From assembly GCF_000341085.1 (NCBI RefSeq), contig NZ_ANBA01000014.1:186001-250000 (forward strand): 64,000 bases of DNA, read 5' to 3'. The notes beneath the pieces are model-generated. The model made no database searches. It was given only the letters and a program-made list of their open reading frames with translations, and had not been told where the DNA came from. Source of the DNA: Nocardiopsis ganjiahuensis DSM 45031. GTDB taxonomy: Bacteria; Actinomycetota; Actinomycetes; Streptosporangiales; Streptosporangiaceae. Every line of letters starts with the position of its first letter. Within the stretch, counting starts at the first letter, position 1. The translations under genes and the position numbers were made by a program. Below, one piece after another: positions 56,466 through 64,000 of the stretch.

Positions 56466-58736
56466 ATGCCCGACTACGGACACCCCCTGGAATTCGGCAC
56501 CTTCCTCACGCCGAGCGCCCAGGACCCCGACCGGGTGGTCGGGCTCGCCGAACTCACCGAGGCGGCCGGGCTGGATCTGGCCACCTTCCAGGACCACCCC
56601 TACAACTCCGACTTCCTCGACACCTGGACCCTGCTGAGCTGGGTCGCCTCCCGCACCGAGCGCCTCCGCGTCTCCGGCAACGTGATCAACCTGCCCCTGC
56701 GCCCGCCCGCGGTCCTGGCCCGCGCCGCGGCCAGCCTCGACCGCCTCTCCAAGGGCCGCTTCGAACTCGGGCTCGGCGCCGGGGGCTTCTGGGACGCGAT
56801 CCACGCCATGGGCGGCGGCCGCCGCACCCCGGGTGAGTCCGTGGACGCCCTCTCCGAGGCCATCGACCTCATACGCGCCACCTGGGACACCGACAGCCGG
56901 GGCGGGGTGCGCACCCGGGGCGAGCACTACTCCGCCCACGGCATGAAGCGCGGCCCCGAGCCCGCCCACGACATCGGCATCTGGCTGGGCGCCTACAAGC
57001 CCCGCATGCTCCGCCTGGTCGGCGCCAAGGCCGACGGCTGGCTGCCCAGCCTCGGTTACGTCCAGGTCGAGGACCTGCCCGGACTCAACGGCGTCATCGA
57101 CGACTCCGCACACGAGAACGGCCGCGACCCGCGGCAGATCCGCCGTCTGCTCAACCTCAGCGGTGCCGCCTTCACCCCGGTCGGCCGGGGTTTCCTCCAG
57201 GGCCCGCCCGAACAGTGGGTCGAGCAGCTGCTGCCCCTGGCCCTGGAGAACGGGGTCAGCACCTTCATCCTGGGCACGGACGACCCCCGCACCATCGAGA
57301 CCTACGGCCGGGAGGTGGCCCCGGCCCTGCGCGAGGCGGTCGACCGCGAACGCGCCGGCGCCGGAACCCCGACCGGGCCGGTCCGCCCCGCCGCCGCCCT
57401 GGCCGCCCGCAGCCCCGGCATCGACTACGACGCCGTCCCCACCGCCCTGCGCGACTCCGCGGTGGAACCCGGCGACAAGGGCTACACCAAGGTCCGGCAC
57501 GGCTACATGCAGCAGGGCCGACCCGGTCTGGTGCTGAGGCCCACCGACCCCGACCAGGTGGCCGAGGCCCTCGCCTACGCCCTCGAACAGGACGCGCCGC
57601 TCAACGTGCGCAGCGGCGGCCACGGCATCAGCGGCCGCTCCACCAACGACGGCGGCGTCGTCCTCGACCTCGGCCGGATGAACGGCATCGAGGTCCTGGA
57701 CGCCGAGTCCGGCCGGGTCCGGCTCGGCGTGGGCGCGCGGTGGGGCGACGTCGGCTCCGCCCTGCACCGGCACGGCCTGGCGATCAGCTCCGGCGACCAC
57801 GGGGGAGTGGGCGTCGGCGGGATCGCCACCACCGGCGGCCTGGGCTACATGTCCCGCGCCCACGGGCTGACCATCGACCGCCTCACCGCCGCCGAGCTGG
57901 TCACCGCCGACGGCAGCGTGCTGCGGGTGGACGCCGAACACCACCCCGACCTCTTCTGGGCCGTGCGCGGCGCGGGCGCCAACTTCGGGGTGGTCACCTC
58001 CGTGGAGGCCGTGGCCTCCCCGGTGCGCGACGTCGTCCTCGGCCAGTTCGTCTACGACGCCTCCGACACCGAGGGCTTCCTCCAGGCCTGGGGGACGGTC
58101 GCCGAGGCCGCCCCACGGGAGGTCACCGCGTTCCTGGCCGCGGGCCCGGGCCGCGGCGGCCAGGGGCCCACGGCCCAGGCGATGGTCGTGTACGCGGGCG
58201 AGGACACCGACGCCGCGGTCCGGGCGCTGGAGCCCTTCCTCCAGGTGGGGCCGGTCCTGGACCAGCGGGCCCAGGTCACCCCCTACCCGGCGGTCCTGGT
58301 CGGGCACGGCGGTCCGCACGGCGGCAGCCGGACCCCGGTCTCCCGGTCGGCTCTGCTGGAGCACATCACCCCTGACGCGGCCCGGACGATGGCCAGGATG
58401 CTCAACACGGGTGACACGTACTTCATGCAGCTGCGGCAGGTGGGCGGGGCGGTCAACGACATCGCCCCGGACGCCACCGCCTACGCCCACCGTTCGGCCA
58501 ACTTCTCCCTGGCGGCGATGGGCAGCCGGGCCGCCCTGTTGGACCGGCGCTGGGCGGAACTGGGGGAGGCGGCGCGCGGGCTCTACCTGAGCTTCGACAC
58601 CCGTACCGGGCCCGAGGTCCTGTCCGAGGCCTTCCCCGAACCCACTCTGGGACGCCTGCGCGAGCTCAAGGCCAAGTACGACCCGGACCACGTCTTCGAC
58701 CAGAACTTCCCCGTCACACCCGCGCCCGGGGCCTGA
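56466..58736 (+). CDS. Bimodular flavoenzyme: luciferase-like monooxygenase fused to berberine-bridge-type FAD oxidase
   Basis: 756 residues in one uninterrupted frame. Residues ~1-300 are an LLM-class (bacterial luciferase-like, FMN or F420) enzyme: GLDLATFQDHPYNSDFLDTW, RFELGLGAGGFWDAIHAMGG, HDIGIWLGAYKPRMLRLVG and LENGVSTFILGTDDPRTI. Residues ~330-756 are a FAD-linked oxidase: LNVRSGGHGISGRSTNDGG with H386 as the likely 8-alpha-histidyl FAD ligand, GGIATTGGLGYMSRAHGLTID, and the berberine-bridge C-terminus YDPDHVFDQNFPV. The second covalent Cys of bicovalent enzymes is absent. Two redox steps on one substrate are plausible. GAGGAGA lies 8 bases before the ATG. Divergent from marR. Confidence 0.88.
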   Translation: MPDYGHPLEFGTFLTPSAQDPDRVVGLAELTEAAGLDLATFQDHPYNSDFLDTWTLLSWVASRTERLRVSGNVINLPLRPPAVLARAAASLDRLSKGRFELGLGAGGFWDAIHAMGGGRRTPGESVDALSEAIDLIRATWDTDSRGGVRTRGEHYSAHGMKRGPEPAHDIGIWLGAYKPRMLRLVGAKADGWLPSLGYVQVEDLPGLNGVIDDSAHENGRDPRQIRRLLNLSGAAFTPVGRGFLQGPPEQWVEQLLPLALENGVSTFILGTDDPRTIETYGREVAPALREAVDRERAGAGTPTGPVRPAAALAARSPGIDYDAVPTALRDSAVEPGDKGYTKVRHGYMQQGRPGLVLRPTDPDQVAEALAYALEQDAPLNVRSGGHGISGRSTNDGGVVLDLGRMNGIEVLDAESGRVRLGVGARWGDVGSALHRHGLAISSGDHGGVGVGGIATTGGLGYMSRAHGLTIDRLTAAELVTADGSVLRVDAEHHPDLFWAVRGAGANFGVVTSVEAVASPVRDVVLGQFVYDASDTEGFLQAWGTVAEAAPREVTAFLAAGPGRGGQGPTAQAMVVYAGEDTDAAVRALEPFLQVGPVLDQRAQVTPYPAVLVGHGGPHGGSRTPVSRSALLEHITPDAARTMARMLNTGDTYFMQLRQVGGAVNDIAPDATAYAHRSANFSLAAMGSRAALLDRRWAELGEAARGLYLSFDTRTGPEVLSEAFPEPTLGRLRELKAKYDPDHVFDQNFPVTPAPGA

Positions 58737-58811
58737 GCGCCCGCCCGGCCGCGCCTGTTCCGGACGCCGCCGGACCCGGTCCGCGCCCGACCCGTCGAGG
58801 GCCGGGCCGGG

Positions 58812-59765
58812 TCAGCGTTCGGGACCGGCCGTGGCGTCGTCCAGGGCGTCCCGGATCTTGGGGGGAAGCTCCACGGACTCCACGGACAGGATCTCCTGCA
58901 GCTGGGAGAGGGTGCGCGGACCCACCACGGCGGCCGCCACGCCCTCCTGGTCCCGGGCCCAGCTCAGCGCGACCGCGAGCGGGGACACGCCCAGTCCCTC
59001 CGCGGCCGTGCACACCGACTCCACCACCCGGCGGCTGCGGTCGTCCAGGTAGGGCTCCACGTAGGGCGCCATGTGCGGGAAGGCGGCACGGGAGTCGGCC
59101 GGGACCCCGTTGCGGTACTTGGCGCTGAGCACGCCCCGCCCCAGCGGCGACCACGCGATCACGTGCGCGTCGTTGGCCGCGGCGGCGGGGCGCAGCGCGT
59201 GGTCGGCGCCCCGGTTGAGCAGTGAGTACTCGCTGCCCGCGCTCACCAGGGGCACCCGCCCGGGGTGCGCCCGCTGCCAGGTCGCCAGGGTGGCGAACTG
59301 CCAGGCCTTCAGGTCTCCGGTCCCCACGTAGCGGGCCTTGCCCGAGGCCACGGCCGCCTCCATCGCGGACAGTGTCTCCTCGGGCGGTGTGTGCGGGTCG
59401 AACACGTGCAGCTGCCACAGGTCCACGTAGTCCGTCTGCAGGCGCCGCAACGACGCGTCCAGGGAAGCCAGGAGGTGACGTCGGGACCCGTCCACGGGAC
59501 GGTAGCCCTCGGGGGTGTGCCCGCTCTTGGTGGCCACCACCACGTCCTCGCGGCGGACCGCACCGCGCAGCAGACGCCCCAGAATCCGCTCGCTCTGCCC
59601 GCCGGTGTAGATGTCCGCGGTGTCCACGAGCGTTCCGCCCGCGTCCACGAACGCGGTGAGCTGCTGCCCGGCCTCCTCCTCGGAGGTGTCGTTTCCCCAG
59701 CTCATCGTGCCGAGGGCGGTACGAGACACCCAGAGCCCTGATCTGCCCACCTGTCGCTGTTCCAT
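58812..59765 (-). CDS. Aldo/keto reductase
   Basis: 317 residues. NADPH-dependent (beta/alpha)8 reductase. Catalytic tetrad in context: LVDTADIYTGGQSERILGRLL (Asp, Tyr), VVATKSGHTP (Lys), VDLWQLHVFDPHTPPEETL (His), and the cofactor block SPLGRGVLSAKYRNG / VVGPRTLSQLQEIL. Similar to YajO/Tas-type general aldo-keto reductases. ATG at 59765 is preceded by TACTCT (59773-59778) seven bases upstream, so the transcript is probably leaderless. Convergent with the flavoenzyme gene. Substrate unknown. Confidence 0.92.
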   Translation of the reverse strand: MEQRQVGRSGLWVSRTALGTMSWGNDTSEEEAGQQLTAFVDAGGTLVDTADIYTGGQSERILGRLLRGAVRREDVVVATKSGHTPEGYRPVDGSRRHLLASLDASLRRLQTDYVDLWQLHVFDPHTPPEETLSAMEAAVASGKARYVGTGDLKAWQFATLATWQRAHPGRVPLVSAGSEYSLLNRGADHALRPAAAANDAHVIAWSPLGRGVLSAKYRNGVPADSRAAFPHMAPYVEPYLDDRSRRVVESVCTAAEGLGVSPLAVALSWARDQEGVAAAVVGPRTLSQLQEILSVESVELPPKIRDALDDATAGPER

Positions 59766-59772
59766 GCGGCGG

Positions 59773-59778
59773 AGAGTA
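59773..59778 (-). promoter_or_regulatory. -10 element for leaderless transcription of the aldo/keto reductase
   Basis: TACTCT on the minus strand, 7 bases from the start codon at 59765, matching the TANNNT box that places transcription start on or next to the ATG. No SD is present between. Confidence 0.55.
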
Positions 59779-60208
59779 CCGTGTCCACCTGCGTCAGGTG
59801 CGGGAGACCGGTCGCCCACACCTGGGAGGACCCGCCTCCGGGAGGGGCGGGAGGCGCCGGGATCCCACATGCCGACGTGAACGCCCGGTGAACCTCCGGC
59901 GTCCGGGAGGGGGCTTCGCGGGTCGCCGGTCGCACGCCCGTCCGTCCCCCGGACCCCACTCCGAGAACGCGCTGGGTGCGGGAGGCTTCCCGCCGACCGA
60001 AGGGGCATATCCACACAAATCCGTAGGCTCTCGGCCATGGGTAGTTGACCCGGCGTAGGTCTTGGGTACACCTTGGCTGCGTACTGTCATCGCAGTCCGG
60101 ACCGGGACCGACACACACCTCCTCGTGACACGGTCCGCCCGGGCCGTCACCCTTCTGGTTTCGAGTTCCGCGCCCCAGGCCCGGACCTGTCACGAAAGTC
60201 CGTACCGA
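59779..60208. other. Gene-free interval upstream of uppP
   Basis: About 430 bases without a credible gene on either strand (open frames lack SD and similarity). It should hold the promoters of the aldo/keto reductase and uppP; TTGGCT near 60073 and TACTGT a short distance on is a weak candidate with sub-optimal spacing. Confidence 0.4.
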
Positions 60209-61048
60209 GTGTCCATCTTCGAGGCGGTCGTTCTCGGCCTCATCCAAGGGCTCACCGAGTTCCTGCCCGTATCCTCCAGTGCCCACCTGCGCGTCTTCGC
60301 GGCCTTCTTCGGTTGGCCCGACCCCGGCGCGGCCTTCACCGCGGTCAGCCAGATCGGCACCGAACTCGCGGTGGTGGTCTACTTCCGCAAACGCGTGTGG
60401 GCGATCATCTCCGTCTGGTGCCGTTCCCTGGTCGACCGGGACCTGCGCGGTGACGTCAACGCCCGCATGGGCTGGTACATCATCCTCGCGACGATCCCCA
60501 TCGGCGTCCTGGGGCTGCTCTTCGAGGACCAGATCGACGGGGTCTTCCGGGACCTGCGCCTCATCGCCCTGACCCTGATCGTCTTCGGCCTCATCCTCGG
60601 CGCCGTCGACCACTACGCCCGCAAGCAGAACGAGCTCGAGGACCTCACCCTCGGCCGGGGCCTGACCTTCGGCCTCTTCCAGACCCTCGCGCTGATCCCC
60701 GGCGTGTCCCGGTCGGGCGCCACCATCACCGGTGGCCGCCTGCTCGGCTTCACCCGGCCGGCCGCGGCCGAGTTCGCGTTCCTGCTCGCCATGCCCGCGG
60801 TGTTCGCCTCGGGCCTGTACAAGATGCTCGACATCGGCGGCGACGAGTACGCGGGATGGGGCGCCACCATCGTCGGCACCCTGGTCGCCTTCGTCATCGG
60901 CTACGTGGTCATCGCCTGGCTGATGCGGTTCATCACCACCCACAGCTTCATGCCGTTCGTGTACTACCGCATCGCCCTGGGCGTGCTCATCATCGTGCTG
61001 GTCTCCACCGGTGTCCTCGCCCCGGCGGGCGGAGCCGGCGTCGGCTAG
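60209..61048 (+). CDS. uppP: Undecaprenyl-diphosphatase UppP (BacA)
   Basis: 279 residues, eight helices. Dephosphorylates undecaprenyl diphosphate to recycle the peptidoglycan lipid carrier; overexpression gives bacitracin resistance. Both signature motifs are intact: VVLGLIQGLTEFLPVSSSAHL near the N-terminus (Glu-rich motif) and IPGVSRSGATITGGRLLG (catalytic Arg/Ser region), followed by PAVFASGLYKMLD. GTG at 60209 begins at the conserved VSIFEAVVLG; the open frame to 60062 is not similar to anything I recognise. Start of a same-strand gene cluster continuing to the window end. Confidence 0.95.
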   Translation: MSIFEAVVLGLIQGLTEFLPVSSSAHLRVFAAFFGWPDPGAAFTAVSQIGTELAVVVYFRKRVWAIISVWCRSLVDRDLRGDVNARMGWYIILATIPIGVLGLLFEDQIDGVFRDLRLIALTLIVFGLILGAVDHYARKQNELEDLTLGRGLTFGLFQTLALIPGVSRSGATITGGRLLGFTRPAAAEFAFLLAMPAVFASGLYKMLDIGGDEYAGWGATIVGTLVAFVIGYVVIAWLMRFITTHSFMPFVYYRIALGVLIIVLVSTGVLAPAGGAGVG

Positions 61049-61058
61049 CCACTCACCT

Positions 61059-61075
61059 CCGCCCCCTGGGGGCGG
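61059..61075 (+). terminator. Short hairpin after uppP
   Basis: CCGCCCC (61059-61065) pairs with GGGGCGG (61069-61075), tight loop, 10 bp after the stop. A separate -10 for the next gene follows. Confidence 0.5.
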
Positions 61076-61128
61076 GCCGCCGCGACCGGTGGCCCGCCCC
61101 CGACGCCGTCCGCGCCTAGGCTGGGGGC

Positions 61129-61902
61129 ATGGCGACACCTGCTGACACCCCTGCCGGAACCCGGGCCGAGACCGAGGACGCCCCGGCCGCGCCCGAGGCG
61201 GTCACCCTCCTGCTCGTACGGCACGGCATGACCGACTCCACCGGGCCCCGCCTCGCGGGACGCGCACCCGGTGTGCACCTGAACGACAACGGCCGGATCC
61301 AGGCGGCCCACCTGGCGGGCCGGCTGGAGGGGCTCGCCCCCGCCGCGCTCGTGTCCAGCCCGCTCGAGCGCTGCCAGGAGACCGCCGAGGCGGTCTCCGA
61401 ACGGCTCGGCACACCCGTGACCACCGACGAGCGCTTCGTCGAGTGCGACTACGGCAGCTGGACCGGACGGTCCCTCACCGACCTGGCCGCCGAACCCCTG
61501 TGGCGGGTGGTCCAGGACCACCCCAGCGCCGCCCGCTTCCCCGGCGGCGAGGCCCTGGCCACGACCTCCGCCCGCGCCGTGGAGGCGGTTCGCGACTGGA
61601 ACGGGCGGCTGCTCGAACAGGCCGCCCCGGGAACCGCGCCGCCCGTGTACGTGGTGTGCAGCCACGGCGACGTGATCAAGGCGATCATCGCCGACGCCCT
61701 GGGCCTGCACCTCGACCTCTTCCAGCGCCTGCGCGTGGACCCCTGCTCGGTCACCTCCATCACCTACACGCGGACCCGGCCCTTCCTGAACAAGCTCAAC
61801 GACACCGGCGAGCCCCTGGCGGGCGCCCTTCCCACGGCGGCGGAGGCCAAGGGCGACGCCGCGGTCGGCGGGGGAGCGGGCCAGGCCCACCGAACCGGGT
61901 GA
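61129..61902 (+). CDS. Histidine phosphatase family protein (MSMEG_4193 type)
   Basis: 257 residues. Phosphoglycerate-mutase-like fold: LLLVRHGMTDSTG (phospho-accepting His in RHG), VSSPLERCQETAEAV, DYGSWTGRSL and VVCSHGDVIKAIIADALG (second catalytic His). It is the MSMEG_4193 subgroup that always accompanies DUF3090 and SCO1664-family genes. ATG at 61129 lies six bases after TAGGCT (61117-61122), so it is likely leaderless. Substrate unknown; proximity to the mycothiol ligase locus in relatives suggests a link to thiol or inositol metabolism, but this is inference. Confidence 0.9.
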   Translation: MATPADTPAGTRAETEDAPAAPEAVTLLLVRHGMTDSTGPRLAGRAPGVHLNDNGRIQAAHLAGRLEGLAPAALVSSPLERCQETAEAVSERLGTPVTTDERFVECDYGSWTGRSLTDLAAEPLWRVVQDHPSAARFPGGEALATTSARAVEAVRDWNGRLLEQAAPGTAPPVYVVCSHGDVIKAIIADALGLHLDLFQRLRVDPCSVTSITYTRTRPFLNKLNDTGEPLAGALPTAAEAKGDAAVGGGAGQAHRTG

Positions 61903-62182
61903 GCACCGGACGCGTCCCACCTCCCGCGACCCGCTGAACCGATCCCCTCCTGTCAGGAAGGCCCTCGAACCGGCCTGTGCGGAACCGACCGCGGTCACTC
62001 GTGTCGGCGACGACCTGACCGACGCTGGGGCAGGACGGGCGGCGGACCGGATCCTGTGGGGTGAGTTGAACCTGCCGGTCGAGGTGGTCGAAATCTCCTG
62101 AACCCGGGCGCTCCCCTCGCCCCGGTCCTCCCCGGCGCGGGCGAATCGCACCGTGCCACTGACATCCCTTAAGGTTCTAGGT

Positions 62183-62767
62183 ATGCCCGTCTTTCAGTTC
62201 AATCCGCCGGAACGGTTCGTCACCGGAACCGTGGGTCAGCCTGGGGACCGCACCTTCTTCCTCCAGGCCGTCGGTGAGGGTCGCATCACCAGTGTCGCGC
62301 TGGAGAAGGCCCAGGTGGAGGCCCTGGCCACCCGTATCGAGGAGTTGCTGGAAGAGGTGCACCGACGTTTCGGGGCACCGCCGGACGACGTGACCCCGCC
62401 CGAGGACGACGGACCTCTGGAGCAGCCCATCGAGCAGGACTTCCGTGTGGGCACCCTCGCCCTGGCCTGGGACGCCGAGGCGGCCCGTGTGATCATCGAG
62501 GCCCAGGAGATCGACGAGACCGCCACCGAGGAGCTGGTCGAGGACGACGACGAGGAGGAACTGGAGGTCTTCGCCGAGGAGGCCCCCGCGCACCGCGACG
62601 TCCTGCGCGTCTACCTCACCCCCGGCGAGGCGCGCGCCTTCGCCGGACGGGCCCTGAAGGTCGTGGCGGCGGGACGCCCCGACTGCCCGCTGTGCGGCCG
62701 CCCGCTCGACCCGAACGGCCACATCTGCGCCCGGCAGAACGGCTACCGCCCGGACCGCCTGGTCTGA
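62183..62767 (+). CDS. DUF3090 family protein
   Basis: 194 residues, cytoplasmic, acidic centre. Blocks: FQFNPPERFVTGTVGQPGDRTFFLQA, LEKAQVEALATRIEELL, RVGTLALAWDAEAARVIIEAQE, and a C-terminal zinc-ribbon-like CPLCGRPLDPNGHICARQNGYR. ATG at 62183 is preceded by TAAGGT (62170-62175) seven bases upstream (leaderless). Family function unknown. The next gene starts 8 bp after its stop, so they form an operon; the conserved trio with the histidine phosphatase suggests one pathway. Confidence 0.92.
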   Translation: MPVFQFNPPERFVTGTVGQPGDRTFFLQAVGEGRITSVALEKAQVEALATRIEELLEEVHRRFGAPPDDVTPPEDDGPLEQPIEQDFRVGTLALAWDAEAARVIIEAQEIDETATEELVEDDDEEELEVFAEEAPAHRDVLRVYLTPGEARAFAGRALKVVAAGRPDCPLCGRPLDPNGHICARQNGYRPDRLV

Positions 62768-62774
62768 GGCCTTC

Positions 62775-63575
62775 GTGGACGACGACACCGCCAGCCACCC
62801 GAACCCGGCCGCCGTGGACCCGCCACCCGACGCCACGGGCGCCTTCGGCGGGCTCACCCCCGCCGAGGGCCTGGACCTGCTGCGCCGGGGCGAGATCAGC
62901 GTGGAGGGCCGCCTGACCGCGGCCTCCAACACCACCCTGTACTGCACGGTCTCCGACGGCGTCCGTTCGGCCGTGTGCGTGTACAAACCGGTGGCGGGGG
63001 AGCGGCCCCTGTGGGACTTCCCCGACGGCACCCTGGCCGGTCGCGAGGTGTCGGCCTACGCCGTCTCCGAGGCCCTGGGGTGGGCCGTGGTGCCGCCCAC
63101 CGTCCACCGCGACGGCCCCTACGGCGAGGGCATGGTCCAGCTGTGGGTGCACGGTGACACCACGGTGGACCTGGTCGCGCTCTCCCGGGAGACCGAACAC
63201 CCGGGGCTGCGCCGGATGGCCGTCCTGGACGCGGTCATCAACAACTCCGACCGCAAGATCGGCCACCTGCTCCCCACCCCCGAGGGGCACCTGTACGGCT
63301 GCGACCACGGGGTGTCCTTCGCCGAGGACTACAAGCTGCGCACGGTCCTCTGGCAGTGGCAGGGCCGGCCCCTCACCGAGGAGGCCCTGACCGCCCTGGC
63401 CGCGGTCCGCACCCGGCTCCGCCGGCCCGACGACCCGCTGTCGGTCGAGCTGGCCGACCACCTGACCGGACCCGAGGTCTACGCGCTCCGGGCCCGGGTA
63501 GACCTGCTCATCCACCACGGCATCCACCCCTATCCGGCCCCCGACTGGCCCTCGGTCCCCTGGCCCCCGGTGTGA
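62775..63575 (+). CDS. SCO1664 family protein (PI3/4-kinase-like fold)
   Basis: 266 residues. After a disordered start: LDLLRRGEISVEGRLTAASNTTLYCTV, the Lys of VCVYKPVAGERPLWDFPDGTLAGREVSAYAVSEALGW (nucleotide-binding), the catalytic-loop-like VLDAVINNSDRKIGHLL, and metal-site YGCDHGVSFAEDYKLRTVLW. This mirrors PI3/4-kinase-type phosphotransferases (Lys, D-x-x-x-x-N/H, D). It may phosphorylate or AMPylate a small molecule or protein. GTG at 62775, 8 bp after DUF3090; its stop overlaps the next start. Confidence 0.88.
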   Translation: MDDDTASHPNPAAVDPPPDATGAFGGLTPAEGLDLLRRGEISVEGRLTAASNTTLYCTVSDGVRSAVCVYKPVAGERPLWDFPDGTLAGREVSAYAVSEALGWAVVPPTVHRDGPYGEGMVQLWVHGDTTVDLVALSRETEHPGLRRMAVLDAVINNSDRKIGHLLPTPEGHLYGCDHGVSFAEDYKLRTVLWQWQGRPLTEEALTALAAVRTRLRRPDDPLSVELADHLTGPEVYALRARVDLLIHHGIHPYPAPDWPSVPWPPV

Positions 63576-63838
63576 CCGGGCGGCGCCGTGGGGCCGACTC
63601 CTCGTTGAGGAAGCGGCTGCGACGCGCGTGGGTGTTCGTGGCCTCGGCCGCGCTCGTCGGCCTCCTGGTGCTGCTCCCCGTGCCCTACCTGTTGAACGTC
63701 GTCCTCGAGGTGGAGGGCCCGTACGAGACCTGGGCCCTGTGGGGTCTCCTCGCCTGCCTGGTGTGCATCCTGCTCTTCGGACTCGTGCACGTCGCCATCG
63801 AGGTGTACGAGGCGGTGCGCGACGTCCTGCGGTCGTGA
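63572..63838 (+). CDS. Small two-helix membrane protein
   Basis: 88 residues. A basic N-terminal tail (TGRRRGADSSLRKRLRRAW) precedes helix 1 (VFVASAALVGLLVLLPVPYL), a short acidic loop and helix 2 (ALWGLLACLVCILLFGLVHVAI), with a charged end. GTG at 63572 overlaps the SCO1664-family stop (GTGA), so it is translationally coupled. No family recognised; it may anchor or modulate the kinase-like protein. Confidence 0.7.
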   Translation: MTGRRRGADSSLRKRLRRAWVFVASAALVGLLVLLPVPYLLNVVLEVEGPYETWALWGLLACLVCILLFGLVHVAIEVYEAVRDVLRS

Positions 63839-63986
63839 TAGCCGCCGGCTCGGGGGCGCCGGGACCCCTCGGAGGAGGCTCCCGACGGCCCGGGCGGGGC
63901 CGGTACGAGGCCCGGTGTGAGCAGTGTCAACCCCGCAACACGCTTCTACCGACTGGTAGGAATGGCGCCGGTGTCCCGAATACCTG

Positions 63987-64000
63987 CACAATGGGGCATG
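63987..64000 (+). promoter_or_regulatory. Promoter and start codon of the next gene at the window edge
   Basis: CACAAT (63987-63992), GGGGC, ATG (63998-64000): a leaderless-type start identical in layout to that of the phosphopantetheinyl transferase. In related actinobacteria mshC (mycothiol ligase) follows this cluster, so the next gene may be mshC; the sequence ends before this can be seen. Confidence 0.4.

Overview
The window is about 64 kb of very GC-rich DNA (roughly 70 % or more) with strong third-position GC and dense genes. It comes from an actinobacterium. Markers are a WhiB-family Fe-S regulator, an InhA-type enoyl reductase beside fabG, polyprenol-phosphate-mannose synthase, an APS-type CysH with SirA, an LAxTG sortase substrate, and the histidine-phosphatase / DUF3090 / SCO1664 gene group. 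The overall gene style fits Nocardiopsaceae (Nocardiopsis or a close relative), but the genus is an inference. There are no rRNA or tRNA genes, CRISPR arrays, prophage or intact transposons. The only clear mobile trace is a decayed IS630 transposase near 53 kb.

Layout. 1-5.5 kb: 3'-truncated glgX with a hairpin-rich leader, an AidB-like acyl-CoA dehydrogenase, a PdxH-family oxidase, a DUF5713-like protein, and hsp20 behind a HAIR-like HspR site. 5.7-9.4 kb: a minus-strand sulfur assimilation operon, sirA - small CxxC protein - cysH - sirohydrochlorin chelatase, preceded by an unannotated 29-residue leader peptide with tandem cysteines. 9.6-19.1 kb: YihY/BrkB, two unknown membrane proteins, a membrane-anchored beta-propeller protein next to a collagen-like LAATG surface protein, an MFS transporter carrying a perfect CebR-type operator inside its gene, a GNAT, a phosphoribosyltransferase-hydrolase fusion and whiB. 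19.1-27.1 kb: a structured gene-poor stretch, YccF, AI-2E transporter, ABC-F ATPase, a small HTH protein, an enoyl-CoA hydratase, and a DEAD-box RNA helicase whose ribosome-binding site can be sequestered in a hairpin.

27-42 kb: AgcS symporter; a permease / TIGR03943 pair behind a Zur-box-like site; a histidine kinase - AI-2E - TVP38 operon; an orphan LivK-type lipoprotein whose promoter is flanked by an 11-bp inverted repeat; LysR divergent from an acyl-CoA dehydrogenase; a phosphopantetheinyl transferase; DeoR; mannosyltransferase; and two tandem acidic paralogues. 42-50 kb: DHA2 exporter, then a MacB/FtsX-type ABC transporter divergent from a NarL-type two-component system. 50-53 kb: fabG-inhA (FAS-II), an SDR and the IS630 remnant. 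53-60 kb: a RecD2-like protein with a broken Walker A, a MarR regulator divergent from an unusual luciferase-like / berberine-bridge flavoenzyme fusion with a good operator between them, and an aldo/keto reductase. 60-64 kb: uppP, then the histidine phosphatase - DUF3090 - SCO1664 - small membrane protein cluster, leading to a gene that starts on the last three bases.

The most notable signals are regulatory: the cysteine leader peptide, the helicase SD hairpin, the intragenic CebR site, and the HAIR-, Zur- and MarR-type operators. The most unusual coding sequences are the two-flavoenzyme fusion and the RecD2-like protein without an ATP-binding lysine.
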